This document shows positions 24,418 to 31,757 of a stretch of 42,812 nucleotides of DNA, piece after piece. Positions within the stretch are counted from its first letter, which is position 1; the number at the start of each line of letters is the position of its first letter. The position numbers and the translations under genes were made by a program. The stretch is from a virus. A model generated the notes under the pieces. That model was given only the letters and a program-made list of their open reading frames with translations. It did no database searches and was not told the origin of the DNA. The stretch spans positions 1 through 42,812 of IMG/VR virus record IMGVR_UViG_3300023179_000199. The stretch is one strand, 5' to 3'.

Positions 24418-26154
24418 ATGGCATGGATTAATCCGTGGTGGCGTCCTGCAGGCGGTGGCATTTTAAGTAATTATGATTCAAGAGAACGTACTAGAAGTTA
24501 TTTAGAAGTTGCTTACGGTAAAATTGTATTTGCTTCTGCGGGCGGATATAATTCAATTTGGGGCAAAAATACTATTGATTTACCGAGCGTACAAAACGAC
24601 CCCGTAGATACGGTAGATGAAAATGATAATAATAGATCTACCACAGTTACTCCTAAAGGATTATATACTCGAAGCGATCCAAATGGAGATAAATTTAAAC
24701 CTAAATCGCATTTAGTATCAATAACTACATCCGGTATGGATGAATTAGGAATGAATCAAAAAGGTTCATATACCTATAGAACTTATGGCGGTTTAGGAAA
24801 TGTCCCGTCGATAGGCGATACTGTAGGTATGAGCTGGGGCTGGGCATACGGAGGTCAAGTATTAGCTTCGGAAGGATTTAATGGAAAGGTAATGGGATAT
24901 AACGTTTCTTCAAATAGCGAAGGAGGTTTTGATGTTACTGTAGATTTATTAGGAAATAATACTTCCGTAGTAGCCGCTAATATGAGTGTCGACGCGGCAA
25001 CGCCTTTAATTACAGGAACAGGACAAACGGATGCTGCGGGTAATACTAAAGAAGTCAGTGGATTAATATCAGCTATTCTAGATGCTCAGTCACAAGCTGC
25101 TACTCAAAAAGTATCAGGTCTTGCTACATTTGGTAATGGATTGTCTGGAGTAGTTATTGAAGTTCCTGAAGATTATGCCAGCCCAAAAGACCAAGGAGCT
25201 ACTACTAAGGACACTACTAATCCGCAATATAAAGCATATGTAACATTTGCATCCGTAGTAGATTGTTGTAATAAAGTATTAAAAAGTTATTTAGACCCGG
25301 ATGTACAAATAAAATTTGCAGATGCAGGAAAATGCCCCGTAACAATACCAGCCGGAGCAATGAATGCCGGAGACCCGTTAGAATTATTAATTCCTGGCGC
25401 AGCTACATATGGTCCGAAAGTTTTTCCTACGGTAGGAACATATACCGGAAATTCTGAAGCTCTTTTACTTAGTTGCGAAAAAATGAAAGAATTTGCAAAA
25501 TTTACTATAGAAGAAAGAACTACTGCAGGCGGGCAATCTAGACGATTGTCAATAAAAACGTTTTTTGATAGTATATTTAGACTAATTAATGATAACTGCG
25601 GGCAGGTATATGCATTAACATTAGCTAACAGCGCCGATAGACAAGATAAAAATATTTATATTGTAGATTTTAATCTTATACCTACCGTAAACGCCGTAGG
25701 TACTAGTCCATATAGAAGTGCTACCTTATCGGCACAATTAGATAGTGATCAAGCAGCGGTATTTTACATTAATAAAAATGCACCTACAGAAGCTAAGGCA
25801 AAAGGTTTAAATACTAATGTTGAACCAGATGAACCTGATTATGCAACATTAGTAAAGGCAGTTGGCGATAGCGCAGATCCGCAAAATGTATCTGCTCTTA
25901 AATCTGCTAATAAAACTAAAATGGCAGGATTACTCTCATCTGCGGCTGAATTTGGTACGGCTGCTCCGTGGAAATTATCTGTAACTCTGGATGGAATCGG
26001 TGGATGGCAATACGGGGGAGTTATAACAAACCCAGCGGCCATGGCGGCTAAAGTACCAAATTATAAAGTAGGTTTTGCGATAACAAACGTATCACATAAC
26101 GTATCTGCAGGAGATTGGACCGTTTCATTAGATACGTATTGTAGGATTTATTAA
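24418..26154 (+). CDS. Baseplate hub protein (probable)
   Basis: A 578-residue structural protein following the gp53-like gene. It begins MAWINPWWRPAGGG and has beta-rich segments such as YGGLGNVPSIGDTVGMSWGW and NGKVMGYNVSSNSEGGFDVTV. The second half has RRLSIKTFFDSIFRLIND, IYIVDFNLIP and a C-terminal block KVGFAITNVSHNVSAGDWTV. The pattern of tube-like halves and the location suggest a hub component (gp27/gpD-like). There is no lysozyme domain, unlike T4 gp5. The family call is inferred from context more than from motifs. Only one base separates it from the next gene. Confidence 0.5.
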   Translation: MAWINPWWRPAGGGILSNYDSRERTRSYLEVAYGKIVFASAGGYNSIWGKNTIDLPSVQNDPVDTVDENDNNRSTTVTPKGLYTRSDPNGDKFKPKSHLVSITTSGMDELGMNQKGSYTYRTYGGLGNVPSIGDTVGMSWGWAYGGQVLASEGFNGKVMGYNVSSNSEGGFDVTVDLLGNNTSVVAANMSVDAATPLITGTGQTDAAGNTKEVSGLISAILDAQSQAATQKVSGLATFGNGLSGVVIEVPEDYASPKDQGATTKDTTNPQYKAYVTFASVVDCCNKVLKSYLDPDVQIKFADAGKCPVTIPAGAMNAGDPLELLIPGAATYGPKVFPTVGTYTGNSEALLLSCEKMKEFAKFTIEERTTAGGQSRRLSIKTFFDSIFRLINDNCGQVYALTLANSADRQDKNIYIVDFNLIPTVNAVGTSPYRSATLSAQLDSDQAAVFYINKNAPTEAKAKGLNTNVEPDEPDYATLVKAVGDSADPQNVSALKSANKTKMAGLLSSAAEFGTAAPWKLSVTLDGIGGWQYGGVITNPAAMAAKVPNYKVGFAITNVSHNVSAGDWTVSLDTYCRIY

Positions 26155-26155
26155 T

Positions 26156-26812
26156 ATGTACAAACGACCCAAAATATATTATCCAAAAACTAAGATCATA
26201 ACAAATCTTTATACGAAAGGTAAAGAGTGGATGTATGAGAATGGGGTTGAATATATTGGATATTATCATAGATATTTAGATGGATTAGTATTAACTGAAC
26301 CATATTATAATATGGTAAAGTCAGAAAAGATAATTCCGTATTCTGAAATAAAAAGAAATCAAACAAATGTAATATACGATTCAATATCAGACTTACAAGT
26401 GTCGTTTAATGTATCGCCTACCAATGTATATACATTACCTACATTAGATGATTATAAAAAAGGATTTTTTAAACGATATTTTATCTATAGAAGAAATTTA
26501 AAAAATATATATACTGAATTTTTTGAAGTAAACGATAAACAATATAAATCTTGGAAAACGCCGAGAGAAGGTATTGATGAAATTTTATACGATGCTTTTG
26601 TTATTGAATGGAGATTAACTGGGCCTAAAAATGATATTGTAGCAAATGGTCAAATAATAGAGTTCGGTGTATATGATACTAACAAACGATTAGTATATTT
26701 AAATGAAAAGAAGTTTTCTGGCATAGTAAAAATTCTAACGGATTATACGGAGTTTAGTATTTATTCATTACTTACTCCAGAAGAAATTCGAAAACAATTT
26801 GGAAATATGTAA
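26156..26812 (+). CDS. Conserved-type baseplate-adjacent protein
   Basis: A 218-residue protein with YIGYYHRYLDGLVLTEPYYN near residues 33-52, a phrase I associate with a small family found beside baseplate genes in many T4-like phages. The middle (KKGFFKRYFIYRRNLKNIYTEF) is basic and aromatic. The C-terminal half has YDAFVIEWRLTGP and a final LLTPEEIRKQFGNM. No catalytic motif is visible. It is the last gene of the tail block; the polymerase gene begins 21 bases later. A minor baseplate or fibre-attachment role is likely but not shown. Confidence 0.5.
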   Translation: MYKRPKIYYPKTKIITNLYTKGKEWMYENGVEYIGYYHRYLDGLVLTEPYYNMVKSEKIIPYSEIKRNQTNVIYDSISDLQVSFNVSPTNVYTLPTLDDYKKGFFKRYFIYRRNLKNIYTEFFEVNDKQYKSWKTPREGIDEILYDAFVIEWRLTGPKNDIVANGQIIEFGVYDTNKRLVYLNEKKFSGIVKILTDYTEFSIYSLLTPEEIRKQFGNM

Positions 26813-26833
26813 AGTATTTTTTAAATTAAGGTT

Positions 26834-28177
26834 GTGAAAATTATAGATAGTTACGTAGATTTTTTTAAGTTCTTGGAGCAAGAATCCAAATCTATTCATT
26901 TTATTATTCCTATTTATTGTGCAGAATATAAATCGCTACATGAAAGCGATATATCTTTATTATATGTATATTGTATAGATTCATCAAATGAATACATGTT
27001 ATGTTATGATCATTCGGAATCGGAATCGATAAATACTCAAACGCTAAAAGATTATCTCAATAGTATTGAAAAAATATTTTGTTATAATAAAAAGAGACTT
27101 TTAAAATATAGCGAAAAGAATAATTTAATTGATATTGATTTAGTACAATGGTTTTATTCTAATACATATCTGGATCAGGATTACGATACTCCCACCCATG
27201 ATCAATTTTATAGAACGTATGAAAATTTATCTGATATCAATGTAGTTATTCCAATAAGTAAGCATTATGATAGATGTACAAAGATTCGAGAGCAGTTTTT
27301 TAATGTATTAGATTATTTTGAAGATCAAACGTATTCAACTACACCTTCGTATGACTATTATGATTTTATACTTCGTACTTTATATAGTATAGAAAATAAT
27401 GGATTATATATAGATCATAAAATATTTAATAAGCATTTTAAAGAAAATTTATATCAGGACAAATTAGTATATACAGAATACAATATATATACTACAACAG
27501 GAAGACCTTCTAATAGATTTAACGGTATTAATTACGCTGCATTAAATAAAGAAGATGGAAGTCGTTCTGCATTTATAAGTAGATATAAGAATGGCATTCT
27601 AGTTCAGTTTGATTACGATGCTTATCACTTACGTTTATTAGCAGATTTAATTGATTATAAATTTCCAGAAGGAATATCGGTGCATGAGTATTTAGGTAAA
27701 ATGTATTTTGAAAAAGATATATTAAGCGATGCTGAATATCAAGAATCGAAACAAATTAGTTTTAAATTGTTGTATGGAGGTATAACAAAAGATTATATGT
27801 CAGTTGAATTTTTTGCTCAAGTAAAAAAGTATACAGACTTGCTTTTTGAAAAATTTAATGAAGATGGTTATATCGAATCTCCATTAGCCGGAAGGAAATT
27901 ATACAAAAAATTCTTTAAAGATATTAATGCAAGTAAATTGCTTAACTACTTTATACAGATATATGAAACAGAGCGTAATATACATATTATAAGTAGTATA
28001 AACGAGCTATTACAAGGTAATGAAAATAAACTGATACTATATACCTATGACTCATTTTTATTTGATTTGAACGTTTATAACGAAGATTTGATAGGTCAAA
28101 TAAAAGGTATATTAGAACAAAATAATAAATTCCCAACAAAGTTAACAAAAGGAATTAATTATCATGATGTTGAGTGA
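26834..28177 (+). CDS. Compact family A DNA polymerase
   Basis: A 447-residue polymerase of the Pol I type, starting with GTG after a weak TAAGG. Seen in order: LYSIENNGLYID (183-194), TTTGRPSNRFNGINYAAL (220-237, like TGRLSS..PNLQNIP), motif A VQFDYDAYHLR (257-267, Asp260), motif B KQISFKLLYGG (306-316, Lys306, Phe310, Tyr314) and motif C LYTYDSFLFD (402-411, Asp406). Differences from E. coli Pol I are no Arg four before the motif B Lys (Tyr302), His265 for Glu710 and Ser407 for Glu883. The segment between the IENNG block and TTGR is about 31 residues, so most of the thumb is missing. The first 180 residues may be a decayed 3'-5' exonuclease; its acidic motifs are not seen. Confidence 0.82.
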   Translation: MKIIDSYVDFFKFLEQESKSIHFIIPIYCAEYKSLHESDISLLYVYCIDSSNEYMLCYDHSESESINTQTLKDYLNSIEKIFCYNKKRLLKYSEKNNLIDIDLVQWFYSNTYLDQDYDTPTHDQFYRTYENLSDINVVIPISKHYDRCTKIREQFFNVLDYFEDQTYSTTPSYDYYDFILRTLYSIENNGLYIDHKIFNKHFKENLYQDKLVYTEYNIYTTTGRPSNRFNGINYAALNKEDGSRSAFISRYKNGILVQFDYDAYHLRLLADLIDYKFPEGISVHEYLGKMYFEKDILSDAEYQESKQISFKLLYGGITKDYMSVEFFAQVKKYTDLLFEKFNEDGYIESPLAGRKLYKKFFKDINASKLLNYFIQIYETERNIHIISSINELLQGNENKLILYTYDSFLFDLNVYNEDLIGQIKGILEQNNKFPTKLTKGINYHDVE

Positions 28178-28185
28178 GACGTTTT

Positions 28186-28209
28186 ATATTTATATTAAAG
28201 ATAAAATGT
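28186..28209 (+). promoter_or_regulatory. ATATTTAT promoter-like motif with hairpin before 28222 gene
   Basis: ATATTTAT is at 28186-28193. Bases 28179-28187 pair with 28201-28209 (9 bp, one G-T). The Shine-Dalgarno AAGGAG lies just after the 3' arm, so it stays accessible here, unlike at the masked sites. The role is inferred. Confidence 0.4.
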
Positions 28210-28221
28210 TAAGGAGAGTTA

Positions 28222-28608
28222 GTGAGTCAATTAGTATGTGTGTTTTCACTAAAAGAGAATTTAGATTATACGACTAATATAATAGAATCGACATATTTTG
28301 TACTATTCAAAAAAATCTTTATATTAGGCATTGAAGATAGCGAAGAGTTCATTTGCAGTTTTAATATTGATAAAGAAATGCAGCGAAAGCAATTACCTAA
28401 TGCAATGTTAGTACATAAAAAAAGAGATACAAATACAATTTATACCATTAACTCATTGAACGCTTTAATTAAACAACAGAATAACGGAGTATTAGATAAG
28501 TCATTTAAAATTGAATGGGCTAATTACTCAAATGGAATATTATTGTTGTCAAACAACGAACTAAAGTTCCTGACTACATATTTATATCAAATAATAAATG
28601 TTAAATAA
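28222..28608 (+). CDS. Unknown protein between polymerase and ssDNA-binding protein
   Basis: A 128-residue protein starting at GTG with a strong Shine-Dalgarno (AAGGAG). Sequence such as ESTYFVLFKKIFILGIEDSE suggests a small alpha/beta fold with hydrophobic strands, but I see no known motif, Cys cluster or membrane segment. Its position between the DNA polymerase and the ssDNA-binding protein suggests a replication accessory role; this is guilt by neighbourhood only. Confidence 0.5.
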   Translation: MSQLVCVFSLKENLDYTTNIIESTYFVLFKKIFILGIEDSEEFICSFNIDKEMQRKQLPNAMLVHKKRDTNTIYTINSLNALIKQQNNGVLDKSFKIEWANYSNGILLLSNNELKFLTTYLYQIINVK

Positions 28609-28611
28609 AAT

Positions 28612-28640
28612 TTGCAACTTACGTAAGAATTCATTATATT
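28612..28640 (+). promoter_or_regulatory. Sigma70-like promoter for the ssDNA-binding protein gene
   Basis: TTGCAA (28612-28617) and TATATT (28635-28640) are 17 bases apart, close to the bacterial consensus spacing. The -10 flank AAGAATTCATTATATT closely resembles the one before the zinc-ribbon gene (39670-39698). This differs from the ATATTTAT type and probably serves earlier expression. It is inferred from sequence. Confidence 0.5.
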
Positions 28641-28673
28641 CAATAACAATTAACAAATAAATAAAGGTAAATT

Positions 28674-29459
28674 ATGGCAATTAATTTAGACACCGTTAGG
28701 CAGAAGTTATCGCAACTTCAAAATGTTACGACAAAGCAAAACAATTTATGGAAGCCTGAACCAGGCGCGCAACAAATAAGGATAGTTCCTTATCAGCACA
28801 ATCGAGACAATCCATTTTTAGAGCTTTACTTTCATTATAATTTCGGCGGTAAGAACATGTTATCCCCTATTACTTATGGAAGACCTGATCCGATTGTAGA
28901 ATTTGCAGAAAAATTAAAATCATCTGGTAGTAAAGAAGATTGGAAAATGGGCAAGAAGCTTGAACCGACGATGCGTTGTTATGCACCTATTATTGTGCGT
29001 GGTAAAGAGCATGAAGGTATTAAGTTTTGGGGTTTTGGTAAAACAGTTTATCAAGAACTTTTAGGATTTATTGCAGATCCTGATTACGGTGATATTTCAG
29101 ATCCAATGAACGGACGTGATATTACAGTCGAATTTAAATCGAAAGACCAGACAGGTAAAGATTATCCAGAGACGTCAATTCGTATTAAACCGAATGTGAC
29201 TCCGATAACTACGGATAAGTCTGTATTAGAAAAAATTGGTAATCAGCCTAACATTAATGACATCTTTAAAGAACCTTCTTACGATGACTTAATGAAAGCA
29301 TTACAAGATTGGTTGAATCCATCAGAAGAGTCCGCGTCGGCAGACCCAGCTAAAAGCGACAATCAAAAACAGAATAAGGCTTCAATTGAGTCTTCTTCAA
29401 CCGCAGCATCGTCTGTAGATGATATCGGTGCGGCATTCGATCAACTATTTAACAAGTAA
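28674..29459 (+). CDS. 32: Single-stranded DNA-binding protein (gp32-like)
   Basis: A 261-residue protein that probably coats single-stranded DNA during replication and recombination. The N terminus (MAINLDTVRQKLSQLQ) is the helical part used for cooperative binding. The core holds IRIVPYQHNRDNPFLELYFHY near 36-55 and KFWGFGKTVYQELLGFI near 122-138. The C-terminal tail is Ser/Asp-rich and ends SVDDIGAAFDQLFNK, an acidic protein-contact tail. Only one Cys is present, so the zinc module of T4 gp32 is absent. It lies directly upstream of uvsX; both act in recombination-dependent replication. It has its own sigma70-like promoter. Confidence 0.82.
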   Translation: MAINLDTVRQKLSQLQNVTTKQNNLWKPEPGAQQIRIVPYQHNRDNPFLELYFHYNFGGKNMLSPITYGRPDPIVEFAEKLKSSGSKEDWKMGKKLEPTMRCYAPIIVRGKEHEGIKFWGFGKTVYQELLGFIADPDYGDISDPMNGRDITVEFKSKDQTGKDYPETSIRIKPNVTPITTDKSVLEKIGNQPNINDIFKEPSYDDLMKALQDWLNPSEESASADPAKSDNQKQNKASIESSSTAASSVDDIGAAFDQLFNK

Positions 29460-29473
29460 TTTAAGGAGCTATT

Positions 29474-30625
29474 ATGGCAAAGAAATCTATTGAGATTGAT
29501 TCTTTACAAGATGAACTGGCCGGTATATTAGCAACGAATCTTAACAAAAAATTTAAAAGTAGTAATTATAAAGTAGCTTACTTTCTGGAAGGGGACGATG
29601 ACTCCCCTTCTGAAGTAAGTGAATGGATTTCTACCGGTAGTTCAATGTTGGATTTGGCTATTAGTAATCGACCTAATGGGGGACTACCCGTTGGACGTAT
29701 TACTGAAATCACCGGATTAGAAGCGTCAGGTAAATCGTTATTGGCAGCACATGTGTTAGCCAATACACAAAAGAAAGGCGGATTGGCAGTATATATTGAT
29801 ACTGAAAATGCAATATCCCGAGAATTTCTTCAAGCAATTGGAGTTAATTTAAAAGATATGCTTTATGTTCCGTTAGATACTATCGAAGACATTTTCGATG
29901 CAATTGATTCAATTATTGAATCTGTACGTAAAACAGATAAAAATAAAATTGTTACGATTGTAGTAGATTCAGTCGCCGGTGCTTCAACTAAAATTGAAAT
30001 GGCAGCTGATTATGATAAAGATGGTTATGCAACATCAAAGGCATTGATTTTATCAAAGGCAATGCGTAAGATAACTAATTTTATAGGACGCGAACGTATT
30101 TGTATGATATTTACAAATCAGTTACGTACTAGAATGGGCGTTAGCTTTGGAGATCAATGGACTACGAGCGGTGGTAAAGCAATTGCATTCCACTCGTCAG
30201 TAAGATTACGTTTAAAATCCGTAGGACAAATTAAAGTAACTAAAGAAGGCCGGGATGAAATTTTAGGAATTAAAACGCGCGCTCAAGTAATTAAGAATCG
30301 TATGGGCCCTCCATTGAGAATGGTTGATTATGATATCTATTTTGAATCCGGTATAGACGATTACGGTTCTTGGTTAGAAATGCTTAAGAATTTTAATTTA
30401 GTAACTCAAGCAGGTGCATGGTATACATATACTAATACCGAAACGGGGGAAATAATTAAATTTCAGTCTAAGGACTTTGAAAGTAAAATAATGGATAATG
30501 CTGAATTAAAAGATCATATTTATAAAGAGCTTTGTTCAAAATATATTTTAAAATACAAAGCCGGTGAAGATTTTGGTATTGATGATGTAACTGTTGATAC
30601 TGATTTCGAAGGCGAAGAAAGTTAA
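29474..30625 (+). CDS. uvsX: RecA-like recombinase (UvsX)
   Basis: A 383-residue strand-exchange ATPase. Walker A is GLEASGKS (81-88), the RecA-type catalytic Glu is in YIDTENA (Glu111), and Walker B is TIVVDSVAG (161-169). IFTNQLRTRMGVSFGDQWTT contains the loop 1/loop 2 region for DNA binding, and GGKAIAFHSSVRLRLKSVG follows. The C terminus is acidic. Size matches T4 UvsX (391). Shine-Dalgarno AAGGAG is strong. The stop overlaps an ATG (TAATG at 30623-30627) that begins the relic 5' end of the exonuclease gene, so the ancestral arrangement was probably a coupled uvsX-exonuclease pair. Confidence 0.92.
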   Translation: MAKKSIEIDSLQDELAGILATNLNKKFKSSNYKVAYFLEGDDDSPSEVSEWISTGSSMLDLAISNRPNGGLPVGRITEITGLEASGKSLLAAHVLANTQKKGGLAVYIDTENAISREFLQAIGVNLKDMLYVPLDTIEDIFDAIDSIIESVRKTDKNKIVTIVVDSVAGASTKIEMAADYDKDGYATSKALILSKAMRKITNFIGRERICMIFTNQLRTRMGVSFGDQWTTSGGKAIAFHSSVRLRLKSVGQIKVTKEGRDEILGIKTRAQVIKNRMGPPLRMVDYDIYFESGIDDYGSWLEMLKNFNLVTQAGAWYTYTNTETGEIIKFQSKDFESKIMDNAELKDHIYKELCSKYILKYKAGEDFGIDDVTVDTDFEGEES

Positions 30626-30737
30626 TGAAATCTAAATACTCTGAATTGCTAAAACAAATTCGCGTCACTGATAGAATTTAGATAATTTAGTTGATACTTT
30701 TATTGGTAAATTTACCGACAATACGATATTTATTTAA
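30625..30737 (+). pseudogene. Relic of the original 5' end of the exonuclease gene
   Basis: ATG at 30625 overlaps the uvsX stop and encodes MKSKYSELLKQIRVTDRI before TAG at 30679-30681. It lines up with the exonuclease start downstream, MLKHYADLLRQLS (same M, Y, LL and Q, with conservative changes between). One base shift at 30675 continues as NLDNLVDTFIGKFTDNTIFI and stops at 30735-30737; TDNTIFI corresponds to RDSKVLI before the catalytic VDG. So this looks like an old 5' end with a one-base deletion, cut off where an endonuclease gene was inserted. The DNA is diverged from the downstream copy, so it is not a fresh tandem duplication. Confidence 0.6.
30726..30733 (+). promoter_or_regulatory. 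ATATTTAT promoter-like motif before second endonuclease
   Basis: A copy of the recurrent motif 17 bases before the endonuclease ATG at 30750. It also overlaps the last codons of the relic frame, so it may mark the left end of the inserted cassette. Confidence 0.4.
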
Positions 30738-30749
30738 AATAAACTTAAA

Positions 30750-31757
30750 ATGAATATGTATAGCAAGGAGCAACTAAATTATCTTTATTCTTTAATAATA
30801 GATCAAACAAATAATGTATTTAGTCTTACAAATCAAATAATCTTAGATTATTTATCTATCACTAAAAGTAAAAAATTTATTAAGCCTTTAAAGGAAGAGT
30901 TTTATTCAGTATATGATAAAGATTATATAACTTCTATTTGTCGGCAAAAGCAGGGTCGGTACGGAAGTAGCGTGAGAAATTCGACACCGATTCGATATAG
31001 CGATGAAGCTAAAGAAAAAATGAAGTTATCCAGACGAAAATTCTGGGAATCGATACGAGGTACTGAAAGAGAACAACAATTGAAAGAAATTTCCAGAAAT
31101 TCGATGAAACAGTTACACTCACTTAAACTAAATCAAACTGAGGAGGTAAAGGCTAAGCGAATTAATTCCAGAAAAGCTAATAATGAAATTTGGCATACTG
31201 ACGAGACAAAAGAAAAAATTAGTAAGTCTCAAATAGGAAAAATTGTATCCGAAGATACGCGTAAAAAGCAATCAGATGCTGCCCGCGGCAAGCCTAAATT
31301 TGATCGAAGAGGTGAGTTAAGTCCTAGCAAACGTGCGGAAACTCGGCAAAAAATTTCAGAATCCGTTAAATATTTACACCGTATCGGTACTTATCCGTTA
31401 AAAGTAAAATCGAAAGGACATTGCGAAATTGAAACAATTTTATTAAATTTAGGGTATGATATAATTAATGAAGCCAGATTAGGTAGATTTTCATATGATA
31501 TATTAATTAAAGATTTAAACACAATTATTGAGTTTCACGGTACATATTGGCATTTAGATCCAAATAAATATGATAAAGATTTTTATGATAAATCAAAAGA
31601 TAGATTTGCGTATCAACAATGGGAACGTGACGATATACGAAAGTCACACGCAATCGCAACTAATTATAGATACGTAGTGATTTGGCAACAAGAATGGGAA
31701 TCGTTAACCGACGCAGAAAAAATTAAAAAAATTAAAACGATAATTAGTTATGCTTAA
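30750..31757 (+). CDS. Homing endonuclease, EDxHD (Vsr-like) type, next to exonuclease gene
   Basis: A 335-residue free-standing homing endonuclease. Residues 80-210 hold basic NUMOD-like DNA-binding repeats (YSDEAKEKMKLSRRKFWE; HTDETKEKISKSQIGK; RAETRQKISESVKYLH). The C-terminal Vsr-like domain has CEIETILLNLGYD (Glu228), GRFSYDILI (Asp250), NTIIEFHGTYWHLDP (Glu261, His263, His268) and the final YVVIWQQEWE. The fold is the same as in the endonuclease at 13155, but the N-terminal Cys fingers are missing. The last codons overlap the start of the exonuclease frame (ATG at 31750 inside ATGCTTAA). An alternative in-frame ATG at 30756 exists. It likely cleaves the catalytic-motif region of exonuclease genes lacking the cassette; this is inferred from location. 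Confidence 0.8.
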   Translation: MNMYSKEQLNYLYSLIIDQTNNVFSLTNQIILDYLSITKSKKFIKPLKEEFYSVYDKDYITSICRQKQGRYGSSVRNSTPIRYSDEAKEKMKLSRRKFWESIRGTEREQQLKEISRNSMKQLHSLKLNQTEEVKAKRINSRKANNEIWHTDETKEKISKSQIGKIVSEDTRKKQSDAARGKPKFDRRGELSPSKRAETRQKISESVKYLHRIGTYPLKVKSKGHCEIETILLNLGYDIINEARLGRFSYDILIKDLNTIIEFHGTYWHLDPNKYDKDFYDKSKDRFAYQQWERDDIRKSHAIATNYRYVVIWQQEWESLTDAEKIKKIKTIISYA

